From positions 558,001 to 622,000 of the forward strand of contig JADJLM010000001.1 in the NCBI GenBank assembly GCA_016710135.1: DNA of 64,000 nucleotides. The letters run 5' to 3'. Each line of letters starts with the position of its first letter. Within the stretch, counting starts at the first letter, position 1. Both the position numbers and the translations under genes were made by a program. This stretch comes from Nitrosomonas sp. Lineage in GTDB: Bacteria; Pseudomonadota; Gammaproteobacteria; Burkholderiales; Nitrosomonadaceae. Below, piece by piece: positions 27,411-35,584 of the stretch. Under the pieces are notes generated by a model, which was not told the DNA's origin, made no database searches, and saw nothing but the letters and a program-made list of their open reading frames with translations.

Positions 27411-28479
27411 ATGGACAGCACATCGATTCAAAATGAAGTTATTTTTGGCGTTGATACCCATTTAGATACACATGTTGGCGTAATCATTAACCACCAAGGT
27501 AAAGTGATAGGTACACTTGCTTCCGTACCCACGAATGCAGCAGGTTACCTAAAATTACTGACATGGGCGCGATCTCTCGGAGACGTGCGGCGCACGGGTG
27601 TTGAAGGAACAGGCACATATGGCGCGGGTCTTGCTCGATTATTGTATGAGCAAGACATTGAAGTATGGGAAATAAATCGTCCTGATCGTGCCAAGCGCAG
27701 ACTTCAGGGAAAATCAGATCCAACTGATGCTGAAAGTGCAGCTCGAATGGTACTTTCTGGTGAAGCAGTAGCAACGCCAAAGTTACAATCAGGTGTAGCT
27801 GAGGTACTGCGCACGTTATCGGTTGCCAGACGTAGCGTGGTCAAAGCAAGAACACAAGCAATCAACCAACTGAGATCGCTACTGATCAGTGCACCAGACG
27901 ATCTGCGCGAACGGCTCTGGAAAACCAAACCGGAACAATGCGTAGCAGGCTGTGCACGGCTTCGGAATATAGAAGGCAATGTTTTGCTTAAAACATTAAC
28001 TGCAACGCTTCGTTTGCTGGCTAAGCGCTGGTTAATGCTATCAGCAGAACTAGAAGAGCTCGATGCGACGCTTGATCGGTTGACAAGTCAATCAGCTAAG
28101 CGTCTTCGGAATCAATTCGGAGTCGGGCCACAAACGGCTGCAATACTTATTGCTGTAGCAGGAGATAATCCAGAACGTTTAAGAAATGAAGCGGCGTTAG
28201 CCGCGTTATGTGGAGCAAGTCCACTTCAGGCGTCCTCGGGAAAGACTGCTCGCCATCGATTAAATCGAGGAGGTGACCGATCTGCAAACAACGCGCTATG
28301 GACTATCGCGATGGTACGCATGCGCAGTGAGCCGAGAACCCAAGCCTATGTGACGCGACGTACAGCACAAGGGATGTCAAATAAGGAAATTCAACGCTGC
28401 CTGAAACGTTAGTTATATTGTTCGCGAGCTATATCCACTTATTCTCGCTGATTTGTCAGACGCAGCTACAATTATTTGA
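27411..28479 (+). CDS. IS110-family transposase (DEDD recombinase), C-terminus shifted
   Basis: The N-terminal RuvC-like DEDD domain shows IFGVDTHLDTHVGVI, GVEGTGTYGAGLARLL and the SDPTDAESAA motif. The C-terminal Tnp_IS116/IS110 domain (GVGPQTAAILIAVAGDNPER) carries the Ser site GASPLQASSGKTARHRLNRG. ATG 27411 has TGAGGAGTATAGAT upstream. The open frame ends at 28412 after CLKR; the normal tail YIVRELYPLILADLSD follows in another frame to TGA at 28479. The catalytic parts are whole, so activity may be kept. Confidence 0.85.
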
Positions 28480-28710
28480 CATAGGAGCGTCAACGCTGTG
28501 TCGGAAAGCTTCTTTCATACCTTAAAAACCGAATTGATCCATCATCAAACGTTTTGCTCTCGGGAAGAAGCCAAACAGGCTGTGTTTGAATATATCGAAG
28601 TGTTTTACAACCGGGAGCGATTACATTCAGCTAATGGATATATATCGCCCGTTGACTTCGAGTTGCTGCAAAATGCTGCTTAACCTTGTGTCCAGAAAAG
28701 TGTTGACACA

Positions 28711-29323
28711 TCACATTCTGGAGGCGCTACAGCACCACTTGATGAACCCGGAGCTGGTAAAGGTATTTTGCGAGGAATACACAAAACATATCAATGAGCT
28801 GCGACAAACCCGGAATGCGGCAATAAACCGTTACAAAAAAGAACTGCAAAAACTGGCTGCTGATAAGGAAAAGATAATCGAAGCCATCAAAAACGGGATA
28901 CCTGCATCAGAAGTGGAAGACGCGCTCAATAAGATCATTGAACGCCGGGAAGAGCTGGAAAGCTATCTCGAAGGCAAAGAGGAAGCGCCAGTGCTTCTGC
29001 AAGTGGAAGCGCTACGAGTTTCTCTCAACAGGGAAGAAACCAGAACTGAAGCAGCAAACCTGCTCAGAGGCCTCATTGATAAGATTGTACTGACGCCCAA
29101 AGCGTCAGGAACAGAATACGCCATCGACCTACATGGCGACCTTGCCGGAATTTTGACAGTTGCGGCAGGCAAGCAGCAAAAGATTAGCGATCACGATCCT
29201 TTGTTGCAGCAAGTCAAAATGATGACCGAATCAGGTGATCAAAAACATGGTTGGCAGGAAGATTCTAATGCTGACGAAATTTCCTCGAAAGAGGATTTGT
29301 CAGCATTAGAACGAGATGGTTAA
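28711..29323 (+). pseudogene. large serine recombinase, C-terminal fragment
   Basis: The reading frame HILEALQHHLMNPELVKVFC, then NAAINRYKKELQKLAADKEK and EALRVSLNREETRTEAANLL is the coiled-coil and C-terminal part of a large serine recombinase (resolvase superfamily); GLIDKIVLTPKASGTEYAID is a usual ending strand. The catalytic N-terminus and zinc ribbon are missing, removed by the IS3 element on the left. The last part (29053 on) is almost identical to 54858-55214. The fragment lies next to a copy of the tRNA-fMet end at 29401, so it is the integrase end of an older element. Confidence 0.8.
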
Positions 29324-29413
29324 CCTAAATGCACGTTCATCCCGTAAAGCTGAGCTTGCTGAAAAGCCGCATGAAACGGCGATTCTCAGCAAGGATAAGA
29401 TGGTTGCGGGGGC
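29053..29413 (+). repeat. direct repeat copy 1 (recombinase end plus tRNA-fMet 3' end)
   Basis: About 360 bases, roughly 95% identical by eye to 54858-55214. It includes the recombinase C-terminus, the spacer and TGGTTGCGGGGGC (29401-29413), the end of tRNA-fMet. It forms the left junction of the island. A shorter, worn copy of the att-like end lies at 29454-29473 (AAGGACAAAATGGTTGCGGG). Confidence 0.8.
29401..29413 (+). other. left attachment site remnant (tRNA-fMet 3' end)
   Basis: TGGTTGCGGGGGC equals the last bases of the initiator tRNA gene (complement) found whole at 55201-55276. After it the two copies diverge. A second partial site at 29464-29473 suggests two successive integration events. 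Confidence 0.65.
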
Positions 29414-29540
29414 TCGCTCTGACCTTGCCCTTGGACATAATATTGCCCTTCGCAAGGACAAAATGGTTGCGGGAGTGCACAACCATCTTAACCTGCTGTT
29501 TTCCGCAATCGGCCTTTCAGAACGAAATATTACCATATAA

Positions 29541-29565
29541 CCTACAGAAAGTAGGAGGTTTTTGC
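29541..29565 (+). terminator. weak hairpin upstream of mobC-like gene
   Basis: CCTAC (29541-29545) faces GTAGG (29551-29555), followed by AGGTTTTTGCTTT. This could end transcription entering from the left, or be part of oriT. The 190 bases between the att remnant and the mobC-like gene hold no other gene and are the likeliest place for an oriT. Confidence 0.3.
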
Positions 29566-29606
29566 TTTAATTGTGTTCTGACGGCCATTTTTAGATGGTG
29601 TGTAAA

Positions 29607-29996
29607 ATGGCAAGCATTAAGGATAAATTCAATGGGAGAAAACCCCTCCCTCCGTTCTCAATTCGCCTAACCAAAGAGGAGCGGCAGAAATTAGATCAGC
29701 TGGCCCAGGGCACTTCTCTGGCCGAATATATACGCTCACGCATATTTGACGGAAACACTCCGGTTCACAGAACCAAGGGGCGTTTCCCCGTCAAAGACGA
29801 ACAGGCTCTTTCACAAATTTTGGGAATGTTAGGGCAGTCCAGAATTCCCAATAATATTAAGCAACTAGCGAAAGCAGCCAACTCTGGCACGTTACCTGCC
29901 ACGCCAGATACCGAAAAGCAACTCCATGAGGCCTGCTATTCCGTCACCTGGATTCGACATCAATTGATACAGGCACTCGGTTTGAAAGCTGACTAA
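29607..29996 (+). CDS. MobC-like mobilization/relaxosome accessory protein
   Basis: A 129-residue protein from ATG 29607 (MASIKDKFNGRKPLPPFSIR); an ATG at 29595 would add four residues. The start resembles a ribbon-helix-helix DNA-binding fold (FSIRLTKEERQKLDQLAQGT, LAEYIRSRIFDG). The C-terminal part is helical with NNIKQLAKAANSGTLP, a conserved stretch of MobC-type proteins. It would bind oriT and help the relaxase. One base separates it from the relaxase gene, so they form an operon. Confidence 0.7.
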   Translation: MASIKDKFNGRKPLPPFSIRLTKEERQKLDQLAQGTSLAEYIRSRIFDGNTPVHRTKGRFPVKDEQALSQILGMLGQSRIPNNIKQLAKAANSGTLPATPDTEKQLHEACYSVTWIRHQLIQALGLKAD

Positions 29997-29997
29997 G

Positions 29998-31308
29998 ATG
30001 ATCTTGAAGGCATCACAACGGGGTGGCTCCCGGCAACTTGCCGCCCACCTCAACAAAACTGAAGAAAATGAGCATGTGGAGCTGCACGAAATTCGCGGCT
30101 TCATAGCCGATGATGTTGATGGCGCTCTTCATGAAGCCTATGCCATGAGCCGGGGTACGCGCTGCACCAAATTCCTGTTCTCAGTAAGCCTCAATCCGCC
30201 TGAGACTGAGAATGTGCCCATCGATAAATTCGAGGATGCGCTGGGCCGTATTGAAAACAAGTTGGGTCTTGAAAACCAGCCTCGTGTCGTCGTTTTTCAT
30301 GAGAAGGAAGGCAGACGCCATGCCCATTGCGTTTGGTCGCGCATTAAGACCGACGAAATGAAGGCTGTCCATTTATCTCATTATAAAAATAAGCTGATGG
30401 ATGTTTCCAAGCAGCTTTACCTCGAAAACAACTGGGATATGCCAAAGGGGTTCATCGATAAAAATCAAAAACCCCCTCAATTACACCCGGCAGGAATGGC
30501 AGCAAGCCCTGCGCATCGGTCAGAATCCAAAGATCATCAAATCTGCTTTACAAGAAAGCTGGCTGATCTCCGATAGCCGCAAAGCCTTTGAACATGCCTT
30601 GCAGGATAGAGGCTACTACCTGGCGCGAGGAGATAAGCGCGGATATGTCGCGGTAGACCTTTATGGCGAAGTTTACTCATTATCCCGCCAGATCGGCGTC
30701 AAAAAAGCTGATTTGACGAAAAAGCTGGGCGATGCCCAGCAATTACCTTCGGTTGAAGAAGCTAAAAACACGATCTCCGGTCGGTTAACCCAACAATTCA
30801 AGGGCTACAGCAATGAATTGAATCTCAAGCACAAGCAGGAACTGCAACCGCTCTTTCACGCCAAGCAGGCAATGACGCAGCAGCATCGGCAAGCCCGCGC
30901 AGACCAAAAGCAGATGCACGAAAATCGCTGGCAAGCTGAAGAACAAGAACGCTCTGCCAGATTGCGAAAAGGTTTTCAGGGGCTCTGGGATAGATTAACC
31001 GGCGCTTATCAGAGAACCTGCGCCAAAAATGAGAAAGAAACCCAAAAAAGCCTTTCTGCGGGATAAGGAAGAAAAAAGAAAATCTGGTCGCCAAGCAACT
31101 CACCGAGCGCAGGAAGCTCCAGACACAATTCAAGGATTTACGCCAGAAACAAATTAAAGAGCGAACCGATCTTTTTGGCGGCATGAACAAGCATTACAAA
31201 AATATTGAGCGCCAGGATGAAATCAGGAAGCTCTACGAGCAAGAAAAACTCAGAATACAGCGCACGATTAAAAATAAGGAAACAACCGATTACGACCCTG
31301 AAATTTAA
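29998..31308 (+). CDS. relaxase/mobilization nuclease, frame interrupted
   Basis: Conjugative relaxase that nicks oriT. The N-terminal domain has MILKASQRGGSRQLAAHLNK with the start of the usual fold and the metal-binding three-histidine motif EKEGRRHAHCVWSRI near residue 105. The frame breaks in an A run at 30467-30471. It continues through LNYTRQEWQQALRIGQ, then changes again in A runs at 31044-31049 and 31072-31077, and ends TTDYDPEI at 31308. The C-terminal 200 residues are coiled and basic (NEKETQK, RRKLQTQFKDLRQKQIKER). All three breaks are homopolymer length changes; without them the protein has about 436 residues. Confidence 0.75.
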
Positions 31309-31358
31309 ACCAGCATTCAGACTTTAAAAAAATTTCGACTGAGTAAGGAGAAAACATT

Positions 31359-31871
31359 GTGAAAAAGCCAAAATCAAAAAGAAAAAAGTTTATTCCTTTG
31401 TTTCTTGTTCCAAAAGTGCGCAAACGTCATGTTCTGCCAATTTTTCAAGCATTTGAAATACCCTGGAAGCTGTTCGCTGAAGGTGCGCTCAGGAACCGAT
31501 TTTTTCATGAAGAGATAATGAAGCGAGGATCAAAATGCCTGGCCTGTGATCGTCATTTCAATGGCGAAAACGCTGCCGTATCTTCCAAAATTGAAAAGCA
31601 CCATCATTGTTATCTGCGACTGTGCATCGGAAACCTCCTGCCTTCAGCATCTGATGATATTTACAGACCGGCCAAAGATGGTGAGTTTCCGCTTGTTCCA
31701 GGCTGCCGACGCTGCAAAGCAGAAAATCCACAATACCATCAGGGGTGCATAAAGAAAATTTTCCCAGTTCATGGCAAATGCCATGAAGACATTCACGAGC
31801 TGGAAAAGGTACTCTTCACAAACCTCAAAAAGAAATTACGGGCTGATTTTTTGTCAGCTACAAATCCATGA
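31359..31871 (+). CDS. Cys/His-rich protein, HNH-like zinc fold, unknown function
   Basis: GTG 31359 follows AAGGAGAAAACATT. The 170-residue protein is basic at the start (MKKPKSKRKKFIPLF). Its centre has CLACDRHFNGENAAVSSKIE, then KHHHCYLRLC, GCRRCKAENPQYHQGC and HGKCHEDIHELE. Paired cysteines with a His-rich core recall zinc-bound HNH nuclease folds, but no standard HNH signature is whole. It lies between the relaxase and Fic genes in an island, where accessory defence or nuclease genes are common. A hairpin terminator overlaps its stop. Function is not known. Confidence 0.5.
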   Translation: MKKPKSKRKKFIPLFLVPKVRKRHVLPIFQAFEIPWKLFAEGALRNRFFHEEIMKRGSKCLACDRHFNGENAAVSSKIEKHHHCYLRLCIGNLLPSASDDIYRPAKDGEFPLVPGCRRCKAENPQYHQGCIKKIFPVHGKCHEDIHELEKVLFTNLKKKLRADFLSATNP

Positions 31872-31884
31872 TCGATGGATTTTT
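31864..31884 (+). terminator. intrinsic terminator overlapping the stop of the Cys/His-rich gene
   Basis: ATCCAT (31864-31869) pairs with ATGGAT (31875-31880) over GATCG, followed by TTTT. The stem begins before the TGA at 31869-31871. Confidence 0.5.
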
Positions 31885-31991
31885 GCTCACTTGCCTACTG
31901 GCGGAGCTGCAGTTCCGAAATTTTCAACACTCTGCCAAATAATCATTTTTCACAGAAACATATCACGGAACATCAAGAATCATGGATTGTA

Positions 31992-32056
31992 ATCGTTTTT
32001 CATGATAGTGTTGGTCTTGTACGGTTAGAATCATAAGGAGTCATCGTTTTTCATGA
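31992..32056 (+). repeat. 14-base direct repeat flanking the Fic promoter
   Basis: ATCGTTTTTCATGA occurs at 31992-32005 and 32043-32056, 51 bases apart. The second copy contains the Fic start codon (32053). A third, worn form lies near 31940. Such spacing could be an operator pair; a similar, decayed stretch appears at about 34375-34465. Confidence 0.4.
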
Positions 32057-33599
32057 CTATAGAAAATGATAAGCAATTTTCAGAGGCGGTAAGCGTTTTT
32101 CAGGAAAGACGCTTACCGGAAAAAGCAAAGCCAGCAGGCTATGCAGCGCTTATCGATGCATACAATCTGGCCGTTCCTTTGCCCATCAAATTGTCAGCCA
32201 TTGGTACACGCCATAAGGTTTATGAAGAAGATAACTGGCATATCTATACGCCACGCCACATACCAGATGCTACCTTGGAAGGACACCTGGTATTTGCTCT
32301 GAAATATGAAGGACTCGACCTGGCAGTTCTGAAACGGCTTTTTGAAGCTGTTCCTTCTGAAGCCATTGAAAACATCGTCAAGACAAAACCGACCAGCAGC
32401 TACGCCCGCCGTCTATGGTTTTTGTATGAATGGTTATTGAATAGAGAGCTAAGTTTGCCCGATGCCAAGACTGGCACTTATGCGGAAGTAGTTGATACCA
32501 CCCAGCAATGGGCTATTTCCGGCGTAACTTCCACACGGCACCGGGTACGCAATAACCTGCCGGGAACCCGAGATTTTTGCCCGCTCGTTTTCCGCACACC
32601 GATCATTGAGCAGTATATAAAGGCAAATCTATCTGAGCGAGCACGTCAGACTGTCAGCAAGCTATCCGCCGATATTCTCGCTCGCACTGCCGCCTTCCTG
32701 CTGCTGAAAGATTCCAAATCCAGCTATGCGATTGAAGGGGAAGCTCCGCCGCAAAATCGTATCCAAAGATGGAGCCGGGCCATTGGTGAAGCAGGCCGGA
32801 GGCCGCTTGATCTGGATGAATTGCTTCGTCTCCAGCGTATCGTCATCGGCGATAGCCGGTTTATCAAGCTAGGGCTCAGGCAGGAAGGCGGGTTTGTCGG
32901 CGAGCATGAACATGGTAGCCGCTTGCCTTTGCCGGAGCATATCAGTGCAAAGTCTGAGGATTTGCCCGAACTGGTTCAAGGTATGCTTGATTTTGATCGC
33001 CGTTTTTCAGGTGAGCTGGATGCCGTTCTGGCAGCCGCCATGCTCGCCTTTGGTTTTGTCTATGTCCATCCGTTTGAAGATGGTAATGGACGGCTGCACC
33101 GTTATCTCATTCATCATACCCTGGCTCAGCGTGGTTTTAGTCCAGCCGGTTTTGTTTTTCCGGTATCGGCCGCTATCCTGGAACGGATCGATGATTACCG
33201 GACTGTGTTAGAAAGCTATTCAAAACGACTGCTTCCGCTGATCGAATGGGAGCCAACGGAAAAAATGAATGTGCATGTTCTGAATGATACCGGTGATTTT
33301 ACCGCTATTTCGATGCAACGCCCCATGTGGAATTTTTATATGCCTGCGTTGAAAAAACCATTGAAATTGATTTACCCCAGGAAGCCAACTTCCTGAAACG
33401 GTACGATCTGTTCAGAATGCGCATAGAATCCTTGATTGAGATGCCTGCCTCGACGATTGATTTGTTGTTTCACTTCTTGAAACAAAATGAAGGACGGTTA
33501 TCCAAACGTGCAAGAGAAAAAGAATTTTCTGCGCTGAATGCCAGAGAAACCGAGCAGATAGAAAAAATTTATGCTGAGGTGTTCGCGAGTCTATCGTAA
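32053..33599 (+). CDS. Fic family protein (class II, N-terminal inhibitory motif), frame interrupted
   Basis: Likely AMP transferase. The catalytic motif HPFEDGNGRLHR lies at residues 339-350. An inhibitory helix motif SYAIEG (S224-G229) fits the [S/T]xxxE[G/N] rule, so it is a self-contained class II Fic. The N-terminal 200 residues are a Fic_N/DUF4172-like region. The frame ends early at 33396. A T run of four at 33297-33300 should be five: with it the protein reads DFYRYFDATPHVEFLYA and continues to 33599 with KRYDLFRMRIESLIEMPAS. The site and core are intact either way. It faces the HipA remnant end to end. Confidence 0.8.
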
Positions 33600-33602
33600 T
33601 AA

Positions 33603-33848
33603 TTACCGGATTGTACCGGAATACTCAAGCCTTCGTGTAGGGGCAATATGCCCGCTTTTAAAGGTAATTTCGGCTCGTAAATTGCAATGGCTGTTTTTTA
33701 TCGTGGGTACGCTCAAGGTAGCTATATCACTGTAGTTGAACAATATATTGCCGTTATCAGCTTCGAGCCTTCCTGCAACGACAGGTTCAGTCTCCTCCGG
33801 TAACCATATCCAGACATAAGCTTCTTTGTCATGACTAGAAATCATCAT
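33603..33848 (-). pseudogene. HipA-like toxin N-terminal fragment
   Basis: The minus-strand start MISSHDKEAYVWIWLPEETE, then VVAGRLEADNGNILFNY matches the N-terminal subdomain of HipA-type kinases. After NY the frame is disturbed: pieces such as SYLERTHDKK and EPKLPLKAGILPLHEGL lie in other frames. The kinase core is absent, since the Fic gene begins four bases beyond. The gene overlaps the HipB-like gene by 14 bases, the usual hipBA layout. It is a dead toxin relic. Confidence 0.7.
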
Positions 33849-34173
33849 GCACCGCCTTAGATTTTTTGCGCATGGATTTTGGCAATAATGACAGCTTATC
33901 TTCAGTTTGACGGATATGCCTGGTCAGTGTGGTTTCATCGGCAGCAAACAGCTTTACACCGACGATGACCGCCACTTCAAATACGGCTCCGATCTCGCAT
34001 TTAAGATCGCCTTTCTCGATACGTTGCAACAATCCCCTGGAAATACCAGCACGATCTGCAACCTCTTGAGCGGTAAGCTTTCGTTCTTTTCGCGCAACGC
34101 GAATCAACTCTCCAAGGAGGAGAGTCGCTTCACGACTATAACGTGAGTAAGTTCGTGTAATTGATATTGGCAT
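33835..34173 (-). CDS. HipB-like helix-turn-helix antitoxin/regulator
   Basis: A 112-residue XRE-type protein on the minus strand from ATG 34173 (MPISITRTYSRYSREATLLL); starts at 34191 and 34212 are possible but lie within the operator. The helix-turn-helix reads LTAQEVADRAGISRGLLQRI. The C-terminal half (RQTEDKLSLLPKSMRKKSKA) is of the kind that contacts HipA. With its toxin gone the gene remains as an orphan antitoxin or regulator. A near-perfect inverted repeat lies directly upstream and would be its own binding site. Confidence 0.7.
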   Translation of the reverse strand: MPISITRTYSRYSREATLLLGELIRVARKERKLTAQEVADRAGISRGLLQRIEKGDLKCEIGAVFEVAVIVGVKLFAADETTLTRHIRQTEDKLSLLPKSMRKKSKAVHDDF

Positions 34174-34184
34174 CGCTTTATTTT

Positions 34185-34231
34185 GGTTCATATATAGACC
34201 ATAAGATACCATAGTGATCTATATATAAACC
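34185..34231 (-). promoter_or_regulatory. inverted-repeat operator upstream of hipB-like gene
   Basis: GGTTCATATATAGACC (34185-34200) and GATCTATATATAAACC (34216-34231) are inverted copies, 14 of 16 matching, 15 bases apart. The arms contain TATATA and cover the likely promoter, as HipB operators do. Confidence 0.55.
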
Positions 34232-34465
34232 ATTTTTGAGCGGGAGATACTGACTAATGACGGATATTATTTTTCTCATAACAGTCTACTGAGAGTGCCA
34301 AGTGTGCATCAAACACCTTTAAACTCATCACTTCCAGATAGAAGGGCCAGCGCTTTCTCCAGAAATATTCAGAATCATCAAACTTCATGGTTTATAATTA
34401 TTTCTCAGGAAATTGCAGAAAAATAATCATATTTCAGAGTTTGTAAGCGCTTTTCAGGAAATATA
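34232..34465. other. intergenic stretch with decayed Fic-like start region
   Basis: No gene is seen here. The part 34375-34465 resembles the start of the Fic gene (TTTCAGAG...GTAAGCG.TTTTCAGGAAA), about 75% by eye, and may be a worn duplicate. Confidence 0.35.
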
Positions 34466-34620
34466 CCGCACTATGTGCGGCAAAATTCAGAAAAACTAAG
34501 TGCGCAGCACACTCCTTCAAGCTGAACCGACAAATTGTCGGTCTCGTTTGTACCTACCGGCAAAAGCTGGTAGGTGATCGCCGCCGAAATCTGCAAGGTT
34601 TCGGCGGCGGCGATTTTTTT
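34466..34620 (+). ncRNA. candidate structured RNA: four consecutive hairpins ending in a terminator
   Basis: On the plus strand: CCGCAC-TAT-GTGCGG (34466-34480); ACCGACAA-A-TTGTCGGT (34526-34542); ACCTACCGGC-AAAA-GCTGGTAGGT (34552-34575, one G-T pair); and a long GC stem ATCGCCGCCGAAA facing TTTCGGCGGCGGCGAT (34577-34614) with seven T. There is no plus-strand gene upstream for this terminator to serve, so it may end a small RNA of about 150-250 bases. Alternatives are a replication or transfer structure. No promoter is assigned. Confidence 0.45.
34577..34620 (+). terminator. strong plus-strand intrinsic terminator
   Basis: GC-rich stem 34577-34589 with 34599-34613 (small GGC bulge), followed by TTTTTTT to 34620. 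It is orphan with respect to protein genes. Confidence 0.7.
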
Positions 34621-34628
34621 GCATCAAG

Positions 34629-34660
34629 AAAAAAGCGCTGCCGGTCTCGGCCAGCAGCGC
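34629..34660 (-). terminator. intrinsic terminator of ardA
   Basis: On the minus strand GCGCTGC (34660-34654) pairs with GCAGCGC (34641-34635), followed by six T (34634-34629). It begins 11 bases past the ardA stop. Confidence 0.8.
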
Positions 34661-34670
34661 ATAATTTGCT

Positions 34671-35186
34671 TTAGTGGTTCCAGAAAATATGAACTTCTTC
34701 ATATCCTGTTTCAATGGTGAACACGTCGCCGTTCAATTCCATATCTCGGCCTATTCTTTCATAATCGATATAGAAAGAAAGATTTTCAGGAATCTGCGTT
34801 GTTTCCTCTGTCAATTCCTGGGCATAATCGGCTAGCGATTTATAACAGCCGCAATAATTTTCTTCTGCGGCTTTTCTGGCTTCGTCCAAATCTCCGCCGA
34901 AGTTGTTTAATAGTTCACCGCCAAAATCTGGATACTCTTCTATAAAACAGGCGATTTCGTGCGCGGCTTCTATTCCTTCATATTCACCCAACGCATAACC
35001 GCCAAACCCTTCATAGTCATGAATTGCATATTCTTCCGCGAACCCTTCGGGGCTACTCGCAAGCATTTTATTAATTTGCTCTTGAATTTCTTCCAATTCG
35101 TCGCAGGCATCAATCCAAACGCCGTGAAGCTTGCCATTGTTGTATGCGGCCAAATCTGCAACATAAATTCTGATTTCGGTATTCAT
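34671..35186 (-). CDS. ardA: antirestriction protein ArdA
   Basis: A 171-residue, very acidic DNA-mimic protein that blocks type I restriction enzymes when an element enters a new host. Family marks are IRIYVADLAAYNNGKLHGVW at the start, AEEYAIHDYEGFGG in the middle and FGGDLDEARKAAEENYCGCY; acidic residues are spread along the whole length. Start is ATG 35186 with AAGGAGAAACGACT upstream. It is transcribed away from BREX and ends in a strong terminator. Carriage on an island with a relaxase is usual for ArdA. Its presence beside BREX is notable because other DNA mimics inhibit BREX. Confidence 0.9.
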   Translation of the reverse strand: MNTEIRIYVADLAAYNNGKLHGVWIDACDELEEIQEQINKMLASSPEGFAEEYAIHDYEGFGGYALGEYEGIEAAHEIACFIEEYPDFGGELLNNFGGDLDEARKAAEENYCGCYKSLADYAQELTEETTQIPENLSFYIDYERIGRDMELNGDVFTIETGYEEVHIFWNH

Positions 35187-35584
35187 AGTCGTTTCTCCTT
35201 AAATTCGGTATTGGGGTTCTGAGCAAAGCGCTTTGCCTGGCTCATAACCCCTGCCGACTAGGGCGACTAAGGCGGTGGTGAAAAAGTCCAGAAAAATTGC
35301 GGAGGGTCTATTCAGCGCAGCGCCGAATGGAAACCGTCATTTTTCTTGACTTTTGAGGGGACAAGACCCCTCTAGGTTTAATCGTTTAAAAATTTTCTGT
35401 AATACAAAAAATATACAATTTATCGAGAATAATCGGCTTAGATCGGTTAAGATCGTTTGACTTAGTATGTCTGTTTTGTATATTTTCGTTGTTTAGCTTA
35501 AGGGGAATTTACCTATATCCCCTCTTTTTTGCCTCTGGTAAACGCATGATTTATAACTCAGCTGTTCACAGGAGAGCTTGAAAA
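35187..35584. promoter_or_regulatory. divergent ardA/BREX control region
   Basis: About 400 bases without a gene. It holds GAGGGG/CCCCTC (35355-35372); an 11-base perfect inverted repeat AAAATATACAA (35408-35418) and TTGTATATTTT (35476-35486); between them tandem TTAGATCGG and TTAAGATCG; and a terminator at 35501-35529. These fit an operator and leader for BREX, perhaps bound by the small helix-turn-helix protein that opens the operon. Confidence 0.5.
35501..35529 (+). terminator. leader terminator/attenuator before the BREX operon
   Basis: AGGGGA (35501-35506) pairs with TCCCCT (35518-35523) and is followed by CTTTTTT. It is oriented plus, 55 bases before the first gene, and no plus-strand gene lies upstream. 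It could attenuate BREX transcription. Confidence 0.5.

Larger units (their letters stand above)
27198..28491 (+). mobile_element. IS110-family insertion sequence
   Basis: The element splits the IS3 transposase codons for NCWD|NAVSESF, leaving TGGGAC on the left and AACGCTGTG on the right, and no clear terminal inverted repeats or target duplication, as expected for IS110. It comprises a 213-base noncoding left part, the transposase gene and a short right end. The exact ends are uncertain by one or two bases. Confidence 0.75.
26251..28683 (+). pseudogene. IS3-family transposase OrfA/OrfB, broken
   Basis: OrfA reads MNQEKPKVYTAEFRESSVKL with a helix-turn-helix (ENTLHTWINKYSR) and leucine zipper. 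OrfB starts at VKYAWIKQHRGEF and has the rve core with GDITYIHTQEGWLYLAVVID and WHTDRGSQYAS. Normally OrfB is reached by a -1 slip. Here the slippery A run is five long (26508-26512) and a G run just downstream is one short, which together put both parts in one frame. A small deletion near 26800 then breaks OrfB. The IS110 insertion at 27197 splits the catalytic domain, whose last part (SESFFHTLKTELI...) resumes at 28498. Confidence 0.8.
26192..28710 (+). mobile_element. IS3-family element interrupted by an IS110-family element
   Basis: The ends match as imperfect 24-base inverted repeats: TGTGGCTACACTAAACCGGA... at 26192 and the complement TGTGTCAACACTTTTCTGGA... ending at 28710, 18 of 24 identical. 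The IS3 part is about 1.23 kb; a nested element of about 1.29 kb lies at 27198-28491. No target duplication is obvious. The element has cut the front off the large serine recombinase gene that follows. Confidence 0.75.

Noticed and set aside
29316..29670. Short frames in the spacer after the recombinase fragment
   Set aside because: They read through att-like repeats and tRNA-derived sequence; no ribosome site or conserved pattern.
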